Origin: Deltaproteobacteria bacterium
GTDB taxonomy: Bacteria; Desulfobacterota; Dissulfuribacteria; Dissulfuribacterales; UBA3076
Direction of reading: 5' to 3'
Assembly: GCA_018399745.1 (NCBI GenBank)
Contig: JAGYNZ010000028.1
Span: 1-37,117, forward strand
DNA: 37,117 nucleotides
Shown here piece by piece: positions 1 through 6,799 of the stretch (position 1 is its first letter; each line of letters begins with the position of its first letter). A model generated the notes under the pieces. It was not told the DNA's origin, made no database searches, and worked only from the letters and a program-made list of their open reading frames with translations. The translations under genes and the position numbers were made by a program.

Positions 1-29
1 GATACCTTATCTCAGTATAGAAGATTGAT

Positions 30-518
30 TCACTTCCATATTTCAAGCCTTCTGTACGCCTCGTAAAGGGCTATTCCTACTGCATTAGATAGGTTCAGGC
101 TTCTAACTTTGCCCCATATAGGGAGGTAAAAACTTCTCTCGATGTTTTCTTCAAGAAGAGAATGAGGGAGTCCCTCTGTCTCCTTCCCAAAGACGAGATA
201 ACATCCCGGTGTAAACTCCGCTTCAGTATATATATGTTTTCCCCTAGTTGAGAAATAAAAAAAGTCACCTCCAGCACTTTCAAACATAAAGGTCTTAAAG
301 TCTCTGTGATGTCTGACGATTATATTGGACCAGTAGTCAAGACCCGCCCTTCTGAGGTTCTTGTCGTCGACCTTAAAGCCAAGAGGATGGATAAGGTGAA
401 GGATAGAATTAGTTGCTCCGCAAAGCCGGGCAATGCTACCGGTGTTGGGTGGTATTTCCGGTTCTACAAGCACTACATTAAGAGAAGTAAGGGAAACGGA
501 TCGGCCGGGTTGGTTCAT
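30..518 (-). CDS. trmL: tRNA (cytidine(34)-2'-O)-methyltransferase TrmL
   Basis: SPOUT-class RNA 2'-O-methyltransferase of 162 residues, the usual length for TrmL/YibK. The family methylates the ribose of wobble nucleotide 34 in tRNA-Leu isoacceptors using S-adenosylmethionine. The N-terminal PPNTGSIAR motif (residues 23-31), the SAM-knot motif GKETEGLP (111-118) and the C-terminal RSLNLSNAVGIALYE segment (139-153) are all present. Its ATG shares an ATGA overlap with the stop codon of the upstream Fur-family gene, so the two are probably translated together from one minus-strand transcript. The assignment rests on these SPOUT motifs. A paralogous SPOUT enzyme is possible, but short length without an extra RNA-binding domain favours TrmL. 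Confidence 0.93.
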   Translation of the reverse strand: MNQPGRSVSLTSLNVVLVEPEIPPNTGSIARLCGATNSILHLIHPLGFKVDDKNLRRAGLDYWSNIIVRHHRDFKTFMFESAGGDFFYFSTRGKHIYTEAEFTPGCYLVFGKETEGLPHSLLEENIERSFYLPIWGKVRSLNLSNAVGIALYEAYRRLEIWK

Positions 519-967
519 GCCATTTTTCTAATCTTTTCTCTACATTCAGGGCACAACCCCTTCACATCCAACTTATGACCCAGTATCTTAAAACCAAAAC
601 GTTCTCCCAGGTCCCTTTCGATCTCATTTAGTCGCGGATCTGTAAATTCCTCGATCTTCCTGCATTCAACACACCGAAGATGACAGTGATGTTCGTGGCC
701 ATAAATATGCTCATAGTGCATATGGCCATCTTCAAAGAAGACATCCTGGATCAGGCCGGAATCTATCAAGAGGGGTAAAAGGCGATATATGGATGCCTTT
801 GAGATATGTATACCCTTTCGCCTCATAGTCAGATACAGTGTGTCTACGTCAAAATGATCGTGTGTGGCAAAGATTTCCTGTATTATCTTTTCTCGTTCCT
901 GGGTGTATCGTAATCTATTTTTTTTCAGGTATTCACGAAAAACTTGTAATTCCGATTTTTTATTCAT
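515..967 (-). CDS. Fur-family metal-responsive transcriptional regulator
   Basis: Winged-helix repressor of the Fur/PerR/Zur family, 150 residues from the chosen start. Residues 1-80 form the DNA-binding domain. A histidine-rich metal region lies at 82-96, and two CxxC pairs (99/102 and 139/142) make the structural zinc site. The frame is open to an ATG at 997, but the ATG at 967 is preferred because a GAGGG ribosome site lies about 7 bases before it and the ten extra residues are not family-like. It lies upstream of trmL with a 4-base overlap and is divergent from proC. A perfect palindrome about 40 bases upstream could be its own operator. The metal (iron, zinc, manganese or peroxide sensing) cannot be decided from the sequence. 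Confidence 0.9.
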   Translation of the reverse strand: MNKKSELQVFREYLKKNRLRYTQEREKIIQEIFATHDHFDVDTLYLTMRRKGIHISKASIYRLLPLLIDSGLIQDVFFEDGHMHYEHIYGHEHHCHLRCVECRKIEEFTDPRLNEIERDLGERFGFKILGHKLDVKGLCPECREKIRKMA

Positions 968-1007
968 GAAAAGAACCCTCGATTTACAAATTTTCAAAAT
1001 TTATAAA

Positions 1008-1024
1008 TTATGGTAAATCCATAA
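1008..1024. promoter_or_regulatory. Candidate operator palindrome upstream of the Fur-family gene
   Basis: TTATGG and CCATAA form a perfect 6-bp inverted repeat around the 5-base spacer TAAAT, in the AT-rich region between the divergent Fur-family gene and proC. The position suits autoregulation. The sequence is not a good match to a classical Fur box, so the regulator is a guess. Confidence 0.3.
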
Positions 1025-1026
1025 AA

Positions 1027-1115
1027 TATGCTCAATAATTACTTCAAGTTATACTTGTGAAAAATTGCTAAGTCAAGCTTAAAGCAAACATTTATTAATA
1101 AGCTTATGCTCAATA
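1027..1115. repeat. Intergenic repeats between the Fur-family gene and proC
   Basis: The 11-base sequence TATGCTCAATA occurs twice in direct orientation, at 1027-1037 and 1105-1115. Between them, AAGCTTA (1075-1081) and TAAGCTT (1099-1105) form an inverted repeat with a 17-base loop. The spacing suggests paired binding sites for one protein, or simply AT-rich coincidence. Confidence 0.35.
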
Positions 1116-1195
1116 TTATGCAGAGATAAATATTCCGCCCCTTGTCAGCAGGCAAACAGACAGGAAGTGAATAAATACGCACAGGGAGACGTTAA

Positions 1196-2026
1196 ATGAC
1201 AGCAAGAGAAAAAACAGAGATTTGTAAGACTTTGGGATTTATTGGTGGAGGACAGATGGCAGAAGCCCTTATCAAGGGAATGCTGTCAAAAAAAATTTTG
1301 AAACCAGGCCAGATTACGGCATCTGACTTGACAGAGAATAGAAGAAATTATCTAAAGAGATCATTTCAGATAAATATTACGTCAGAAAATAGGGAAGCAG
1401 TTGCCGGGTCTGATATTATTATCCTGGCGGTGAAACCCCAGGTCATTTCCACGATCCTTGAAGAAATCGGGCCTATTGTGAGCCGGAATCATATTATTGT
1501 ATCCATAGCTGCAGGAATAACCATTCACTCATTGGAAAAAAGACTCCCCAAGGGCACAAAAGTAGTGCGAGTGATGCCCAATACACCTGTATTGGTTCAG
1601 GCCGGTGCCACGGCAATCTGTAAAGGGACTGCCGCCAGACAAAGCGATCTGGATATAGTCAGACAAATATTGCAGGCAGTGGGCAAGGCGGTTGTGATAG
1701 CAGAAACTTTAATGGACGCGGTTACGGGTCTCAGTGGTAGCGGACCGGCATATGTATTCACATTTATTGAGGGATTAATTGATGCGGGGGTACGGGAAGG
1801 CTTGCCAAGAACTGTTGCCCAAGAGTTGGTGGTTCAGACCGTACTGGGAGCAGCCCTTATGTGTCAAAATACCGGGAAACACCCGGCGGAACTTACTGCG
1901 ATGGTTACCAGCCCGGGGGGGACCACTGTTGAGGGTCTGCATGTCATGGAACGGGCCGCGTTGCGCGGGATATTACTGGATGTAGTAAGGGCCGCAACAG
2001 AGAGGTCCAGAGAGCTTGGTGTTTGA
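1196..2026 (+). CDS. proC: Pyrroline-5-carboxylate reductase ProC
   Basis: Catalyses the last step of proline synthesis, the NAD(P)H-dependent reduction of 1-pyrroline-5-carboxylate, in the cytoplasm. The 276-residue length is standard. The dinucleotide-binding glycine motif GFIGGGQMAEA is at residues 14-24, VKPQ at 79-82, MPNTP at 127-131, the dimer and active-site segment GLSGSGPAY at 178-186, and TSPGGTTVEGL at 238-248. An AGGGAGA ribosome site about 7 bases before the ATG supports this start. The gene stands alone, divergent from the Fur-family gene and convergent with the MFS gene only 25 bases away. No proA or proB is nearby. Confidence 0.96.
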   Translation: MTAREKTEICKTLGFIGGGQMAEALIKGMLSKKILKPGQITASDLTENRRNYLKRSFQINITSENREAVAGSDIIILAVKPQVISTILEEIGPIVSRNHIIVSIAAGITIHSLEKRLPKGTKVVRVMPNTPVLVQAGATAICKGTAARQSDLDIVRQILQAVGKAVVIAETLMDAVTGLSGSGPAYVFTFIEGLIDAGVREGLPRTVAQELVVQTVLGAALMCQNTGKHPAELTAMVTSPGGTTVEGLHVMERAALRGILLDVVRAATERSRELGV

Positions 2027-2051
2027 AGGAAAAAATAGTTCAGTCTGTACG

Positions 2052-3257
2052 TCAGAAACTGGCTTTTCGAGGCAATTTTGCTGACGCAAGAAACATAAGG
2101 CCAGCTACTAAAGCAGACATGAAAAAGACCCATGGATAACCGAAGCGTATCCAGACAAGTCCTGCTATTATAGGGGCTATCATAGACACTACGTGTTCAA
2201 TTGAATAGCTCGTGGAGATGGAGGCTGTCAATTCATCTTCCGATTCAACGATCTTTGAAAGGTAGGTTATATGGGCTGAACGCAAGGAAAACAAGCTGTC
2301 ATCCAGGATAAAGCATGTGAACAGGCAAGGCAGTATAAGGGGTTGCGGAAGCGTTGTCTCTGCCAGACCGTAGCAGGCGCAGATCATCAAAAGTATAAGG
2401 GAATCAGCTATAAGCACGGTCCTTTCCCCCAATGTGTCTATGAGTTTTCCAAAATAGGGCTTTAAAAACAGGCCCGCAACAGAAGATACAAGAATAAGCC
2501 TTGCCATGGCCGGTGCATCCTGATCAAAGATCCTTATGAGTACCCATGGTCCGAACACGATGAAGATCTGTTTCCGTACACCGAACAGAACCGCAAGCAA
2601 ATAAAAAAGAGAATATTTTTTTTTGAATACAAAGCGTTTACGTTTTAATCCGGTATGTCTTTTTTCCTTGATCAGGAGTATAATTAAAGATGAAAGCAGG
2701 GCTATTAAAGCCGCGGTCCAATAGAGTTTTTCATATCCGAATCCCAATATGCCCATACCCAACCAGATGCAAGTGGCCCCTAATATAGTCCCAAGGCTCC
2801 GGAGGCTTCTGACTATTCCGAAAAGACGACCCCTGGTTCCGGGTTCGCTCAGGGCTACGCAGAAGCTTTCCCTTATAGTCATTACCATGTGGGCCCCGAC
2901 CGACCAGACAAACAGCCAGGCCGTCACCGTCAAGATATCAGGCGAAAGGCTGGCAGTACCCATAATACCCAGGGCAATAACAAGTGTGGCCCCAAACAGA
3001 ATTTTTCCTTCCTTTACCGCACTGAAAGGGGCCAAGAGTACAATGAGCAACATTCCGGGCATTTCTCTGACAGTCTCCAGCACTCCCCTCTGATCGGCGC
3101 TCATGTCATAGACATCCACCAGAAAGTTGTTGAGACTGCTGAAGAAAATTCCTGCGGCAACAGCGCCCAAAAATGTGCTAAAGAGAAAGATTAATTTCTG
3201 ATCCTTAAAGATGCGGGGCATGAGTGCATGGATATTATAATACTTGTGGGTTGTCAT
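2052..3257 (-). CDS. MFS transporter
   Basis: Polytopic inner-membrane protein of 401 residues with about twelve hydrophobic segments and a basic cytoplasmic loop in the middle (around residues 195-215), the layout of the major facilitator superfamily. After the second predicted segment there is a degenerate motif-A-like loop, and a second FGKLIDTLGERT-type loop begins the C-terminal half. Substrate cannot be predicted, although drug or metabolite efflux is common for this size class. The start codon has no strong ribosome site. A shorter start at Met13 has none either, so the longest frame is kept. It stands alone between proC and a 405-base gap. Confidence 0.85.
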   Translation of the reverse strand: MTTHKYYNIHALMPRIFKDQKLIFLFSTFLGAVAAGIFFSSLNNFLVDVYDMSADQRGVLETVREMPGMLLIVLLAPFSAVKEGKILFGATLVIALGIMGTASLSPDILTVTAWLFVWSVGAHMVMTIRESFCVALSEPGTRGRLFGIVRSLRSLGTILGATCIWLGMGILGFGYEKLYWTAALIALLSSLIILLIKEKRHTGLKRKRFVFKKKYSLFYLLAVLFGVRKQIFIVFGPWVLIRIFDQDAPAMARLILVSSVAGLFLKPYFGKLIDTLGERTVLIADSLILLMICACYGLAETTLPQPLILPCLFTCFILDDSLFSLRSAHITYLSKIVESEDELTASISTSYSIEHVVSMIAPIIAGLVWIRFGYPWVFFMSALVAGLMFLASAKLPRKASF

Positions 3258-3662
3258 AGGTTGTGAACTTAGCGCCCTTTGGTTTAGTTGTTAAGCTATT
3301 TAAGCTATTAGGCGGCTGGGCTGAAGATCCTGGCAGCATTTATACCTGATTAACCCGAAGCCCCTGTCGGGATACCCGCTCAGACGCACTATTCTGGTTC
3401 ACTCCTTTTGAAAAGGCCACAGCAAAAAATTTCAAAGATCGTAGAAAAACATAAAAAGTCATTCAGGTGAGATTTTTTCTATTCCAGGTTACAATTCCAG
3501 AAACCGAAAGAAAGAAAGAGACAGAAACTCAAGCACAGCATCAATGCCTTAAAGTAACACCATGCATAAATATATTTCTTAAAGAACGAATTTGGTATAA
3601 CAAAATCCACATATATTTTATAAGTAACCACGCGATTCACTCATAAGGCAGGACCCAGCATT
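3258..3662. other. 405-base intergenic region before holA
   Basis: No credible reading frame, tRNA or known riboswitch was seen. A short hairpin (CCCGA/TCGGG) lies near 3355-3372 without a T tract. AT-rich sequence near 3590-3625 (TTGGTA, then TATATT-like bases) could hold the holA promoter but matches consensus poorly. Confidence 0.5.
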
Positions 3663-5030
3663 TTGAATCTTAACTCAAAAAAATATCTCGGCCAGATTAA
3701 AGAGGTCATCAAAAAGGCAGAAGCTGGCAAGGTCTATCCTGTCTATATGTTTATAGGTGACAGGCCTATTATCCATCCTCAAATAAATAAATTAATAGAT
3801 TGCCTTATTCCGAAAGAGGCAAAGGATTTCAACTTCGAGATTTTATCCCCTGATTCCTTTTCAGAGGGCAGGTTACTTGAGCTTCTGGGTACCCAGGGTT
3901 TTTTCCCGGGGCGTAAGGTTATTTTAATACAGGATCTGCCCTTACTGATATCTTCAGATACTGCAAAAACAAGATGGAAGAAGGCCCTGGCGGCCATTGA
4001 AGCAGATGATAATGATCGGGCAACAGAACTGATTTCACGGATCTTTTCTGATTTGAATATAGATCCGATGGAGCTTAAAGGGCTTTCTTCGGGACAGATA
4101 AAAGATGTTTTGAGCTGGCCCAAGGATTTAAGGATTGCGAGTTTATCAGAATTTCTTGAAGTTCATTGTGGAGACATAAAAACTGCAGAACCCATGAATA
4201 CCGGCTCAGGGAATCGTCTTCTTGTCTGGCTTGCTCAGAGGGCCGACCCGTCCCTTGCAATTATAATTCTCGAATCCGAGATAGTAGACAAAAAGTGTTC
4301 CCTGTACAAAGAATTAAAAAAATATGGGCCTGTAGTAGACCTGGATAAGGAAAAAAAAGACAGAAAAGGTGGGACAGATTTTGCTATTGGCCTTATCAGC
4401 GATCTAATAAGGGAAAGCGGAAAAAAAACAGATAACAAGGCCATTAAGGTTATTATGGATCGGGTCGGTCATAAAGACCCTGTAGGTCTGAAGACGGAGA
4501 TTCAGAAACTCGTAGCCCGGGCAGGAGACAGCGTCAGGATAACGGCCGAGGACGTCTGCGAACTGGTCGTAAGACACAGGGATGAAGAATTATATAACCT
4601 TACCAATGCTATTGGAGAAAAAGATCTGGGTAAATGCCTTAACAGCTTGAATTATTTACTAGATCAGGGAATCCATCCCCTCGCAATACTTAAGACCATT
4701 GCAAATTTTCTGCGTAAGATGATAATTTTGAGGGCTGTTTTTGAATACGGGGCAGGCATTAAGGGATTTAAGAACCTGCGATTTAAGATATTTAAAGATC
4801 GGATACTGCCTGAAATAAAAGAGAGCCTGGGAGATGATCAGCCTGATGTCTTGAAGGGACATCCATATAGACTTTACAAATTGAGCCTGCAGGCATATGG
4901 TTTTGATCTGGACAGGATGCTGGTTTTTCTGGCTTTACTGGCCGAAGCAGATCTTGAGTTCAAGGGAGGAAGGACTCCCCATAGGGTATTGTTGGAGACG
5001 CTTGTTTTTCGTTTTATTTCAATGGAGTGA
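3663..5030 (+). CDS. holA: DNA polymerase III delta subunit HolA (long form)
   Basis: Clamp-loader subunit that opens the sliding clamp during replication. The N-terminal segment (KVYPVYMFIGDRP) and the C-terminal region with ELYNLTNAIGEKD, LNYLLDQGIHPLAILKTIANFLRK and a final LLETLVFRF helix match the delta family. It has 455 residues, while typical HolA has about 340. The extra length appears as a helical insertion around residues 105-175 and another near 360-400. It starts at TTG, with AGGCAGGA about 10 bases upstream. Its stop overlaps the GTGA preceding the HD-domain gene, so the two are likely co-transcribed. The insertion between the AAA+-like domains makes this an atypical delta, but the C-terminal similarity is clear. 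Confidence 0.85.
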   Translation: MNLNSKKYLGQIKEVIKKAEAGKVYPVYMFIGDRPIIHPQINKLIDCLIPKEAKDFNFEILSPDSFSEGRLLELLGTQGFFPGRKVILIQDLPLLISSDTAKTRWKKALAAIEADDNDRATELISRIFSDLNIDPMELKGLSSGQIKDVLSWPKDLRIASLSEFLEVHCGDIKTAEPMNTGSGNRLLVWLAQRADPSLAIIILESEIVDKKCSLYKELKKYGPVVDLDKEKKDRKGGTDFAIGLISDLIRESGKKTDNKAIKVIMDRVGHKDPVGLKTEIQKLVARAGDSVRITAEDVCELVVRHRDEELYNLTNAIGEKDLGKCLNSLNYLLDQGIHPLAILKTIANFLRKMIILRAVFEYGAGIKGFKNLRFKIFKDRILPEIKESLGDDQPDVLKGHPYRLYKLSLQAYGFDLDRMLVFLALLAEADLEFKGGRTPHRVLLETLVFRFISME

Positions 5031-5032
5031 CA

Positions 5033-5617
5033 ATGGACGACAAAGAGACAAATTGGGAGGCAATAGCCCGTTTTCTTTTTGAGGGATCAATGCTTAAGCA
5101 TACGTGGCGAACGGGCTATCCGTTTCTGGGTAAAGGCAGAGAATCAGTAGCTGCCCACACCTTTGGTGTGATCCTGAGTGCCATGATGCTGGCAAGAAAT
5201 GTCCCGGGAGTAGATATGGAAAAACTCTTAAAACTATGCCTGGTGCATGATCTGCCCGAGGCCAGAACCGGCGACGCCAATGCAGTACACAAGCGGTATG
5301 TAATTATAGATGAAGAATCGGCAATAACAGATATGATTCAAGGACTCCCGGGCGGTGAAGAGATATCGGATCTGTTATCAGAGTTTAGAGACTGCAATAC
5401 CATAGAGTCAGTATTGGCCCATGACGCCGATAAGCTCGATATGCTGCTTTCTCTCAAAGAACATTTGGATACCGGAAGCAGTGATGCGGCGCTCTGGATA
5501 CCATATGTAAAAGAGAGATTAAAATCAGAAGGGGCCAAGACCCTTGCCAAAGCCATTTTAAAGGAACACTGGGCGAGTTGGTGGATGAGGCAATTGCTTG
5601 GAACCAATTTCAAATAA
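5033..5617 (+). CDS. HD-domain protein, YfbR/HDDC2-like 5'-deoxynucleotidase
   Basis: Metal-dependent phosphohydrolase of 194 residues. The HD-domain ligands can be read as H42, H72-D73 and D131 (HDADKLDML), with E76 following the HD pair. The context LVHDLPEARTGD is typical of the YfbR/HDDC2 group, which hydrolyses deoxynucleoside 5'-monophosphates. A tryptophan-arginine pair at 25-26 corresponds to the substrate-binding region of YfbR. A GTG at 5027 overlaps the holA stop, but the ATG at 5033 is better because GGAG lies 5 bases before it. The gene is followed after 12 bases by the selenoprotein gene, which suggests an operon. Substrate choice is inferred from the family. Confidence 0.85.
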   Translation: MDDKETNWEAIARFLFEGSMLKHTWRTGYPFLGKGRESVAAHTFGVILSAMMLARNVPGVDMEKLLKLCLVHDLPEARTGDANAVHKRYVIIDEESAITDMIQGLPGGEEISDLLSEFRDCNTIESVLAHDADKLDMLLSLKEHLDTGSSDAALWIPYVKERLKSEGAKTLAKAILKEHWASWWMRQLLGTNFK

Positions 5618-5629
5618 GGAGACATTTTT

Positions 5630-6784
5630 ATGAATAAGATCAAAAAAACAATGCTTTTTGTCTTATCTGTATTTTTTATATCCTCTTTTGCCGCCGACTC
5701 ATTATTGGCTGATAATCAGAAACCTACAAAGGAATTTACTCTGCTTTATACTGGAAATACCCTTGGCTACCTTGATCCTTGCAGGGCTTGAGGGGGGAAA
5801 GAGATCGGGGGAATGGCCCGGCGGGTCCGTTGGATCCGCGATAATGTTCAGAATAATGTTCAGAACCACGGCAACTTTCTTCTTTTAGACGCTGGTAATT
5901 TTCTTTTCAGAAATGAATCAGCGCCGTCAGAAGCGGCGCTTGCCAGTGCAAGGCTTCTTTTAGACTTTTACCGTGACATGAGTTACACAGCGCTTTGTGC
6001 GGGCAAAAGAGATCTTGCGGGCTCTATCATATTTTTGTCGAAAGAGGCTGACAAAAGGGGTTTGCGGCCCCTATCCTCAAACCTGCGTTACAAAGATAAG
6101 GCCGTATTTGAGCCCTACGCTATATTTGATGTTAATGGTATAAAAGTAGGCGTCCTTGCCATCACGTCTCCTGAATTGGATCAAAGGATAAAGGCAGATA
6201 ATGTAGATGTACTCGATCCTTCAGATCGGCTTAAGTTGTTGGTTCCTGAGCTTAAGAACAGAGTCGATGTAATAATATTGTTGTCTAATCTCAGTGAGTT
6301 TGAGGATAGAAAGCTGCTAAGCACTGTTGACGGCATAGATATTATTATCCAAAGCGGTCAGGGTAAACAGCTTTATCAACCGTTAAAAGTGGGAAATACT
6401 TACCTTTTGAGGGGTGATATAAAGGGGAGGTCAATAGGAAAATGTGTAGTAAAACTCAATTCACAGAAGGATGTACAGGGGCTGAATAATGAACTGCATC
6501 AGCTAAAGGCAAGTCTTCCTGTGGATAGAGCCGCAACAAGTAAAATAAAAGGGTTAAAACAGAAATACTCCAGCACCGAGGTCACCACTATTAGGCCTAG
6601 CGATCCTGCTAAAAATCCGTTCCTGGAAGCCATTGAAAAGGCAAAAAGAAATAAAATGAAGGGCGATAGCACCAAATCCCGTGATGGAAGCAATCCCTTG
6701 CTGGAAGCTATTGAAAAGGCAAAAAAGAACAAGGTAGAAGGTGGCCCATCTCAATCTGATAATTCCACAGATAATTTGTTTTAG
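5630..6784 (+). CDS. Exported UshA-like selenoprotein (in-frame UGA at codon 54)
   Basis: The frame runs from an ATG at 5630 (AAGGAGA ribosome site) to TAG at 6784 and gives 384 residues if TGA at 5789-5791 is read as selenocysteine. Residues 1-27 are a signal peptide. The region LLYTGNTLGYLDPC is followed by R-A-Sec, GG and GGMARR, resembling the N-terminus of UshA-like metallophosphatases whose relatives carry Cys at this spot. The fold continues with LLLDAGNFL, VGVLAITSPE and VGNTYLLRGDIKGRSIGK. The metal ligands appear lost: DxH is NTL, GD is GN, GNHE is GKRD, the histidine of SHL is asparagine, and the final HxH is QGK. Two 17-residue repeats end the protein. It lies between the HD-domain gene and the GlcF-like gene. 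A nonsense mutation is the alternative, with a short downstream start at 5813. The unchanged frame and the SECIS-like hairpin argue against it. Confidence 0.85.
5789..5831 (+). promoter_or_regulatory. Predicted bacterial SECIS element after the UGA codon
   Basis: The UGA codon is at 5789-5791. A hairpin begins 20 bases later: AATGG and CCC (5812-5819) pair with GGG and CCGTT (5823-5831). There is one T-G wobble, a single bulged T at 5826 and a three-base loop GGC at 5820-5822. The loop starts 28 bases after the UGA and its first two bases are G. Both properties fit the published bacterial SECIS pattern. The bulged U lies on the 3' side, unlike the E. coli fdhF element, where it lies on the 5' side. 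Confidence 0.7.
6614..6742 (+). repeat. Two-copy repeat in the selenoprotein C-terminus
   Basis: Two copies of a 17-residue unit, NP(F/L)LEAIEKAK followed by a basic NK(M/V)(K/E)G end, are encoded at 6614-6664 and 6692-6742, a period of 78 bases. The linker is polar. The unit is a short basic amphipathic helix, so it may be a binding or envelope-attachment tail. Confidence 0.85.
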
Positions 6785-6799
6785 AGGTGAAAGCACCTG
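6784..6799 (+). promoter_or_regulatory. Ribosome site supporting a CTG start
   Basis: GAGGTGA at 6784-6790 overlaps the stop of the selenoprotein gene and lies six bases before an in-frame CTG at 6797. The next in-frame start, TTG at 6827, has no comparable site. The frame is open from 6791, directly after a TGA. Confidence 0.6.

Noticed and set aside
3350-3375. CCCGA/TCGGG hairpin as terminator or riboswitch
   Set aside because: Only five base pairs, no T tract and no riboswitch consensus.
5813-6784. Shorter protein starting at ATG 5813
   Set aside because: It would lack a signal peptide and the conserved N-terminal strand, while the frame upstream is coding and has a good ribosome site. 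Selenocysteine readthrough explains more.
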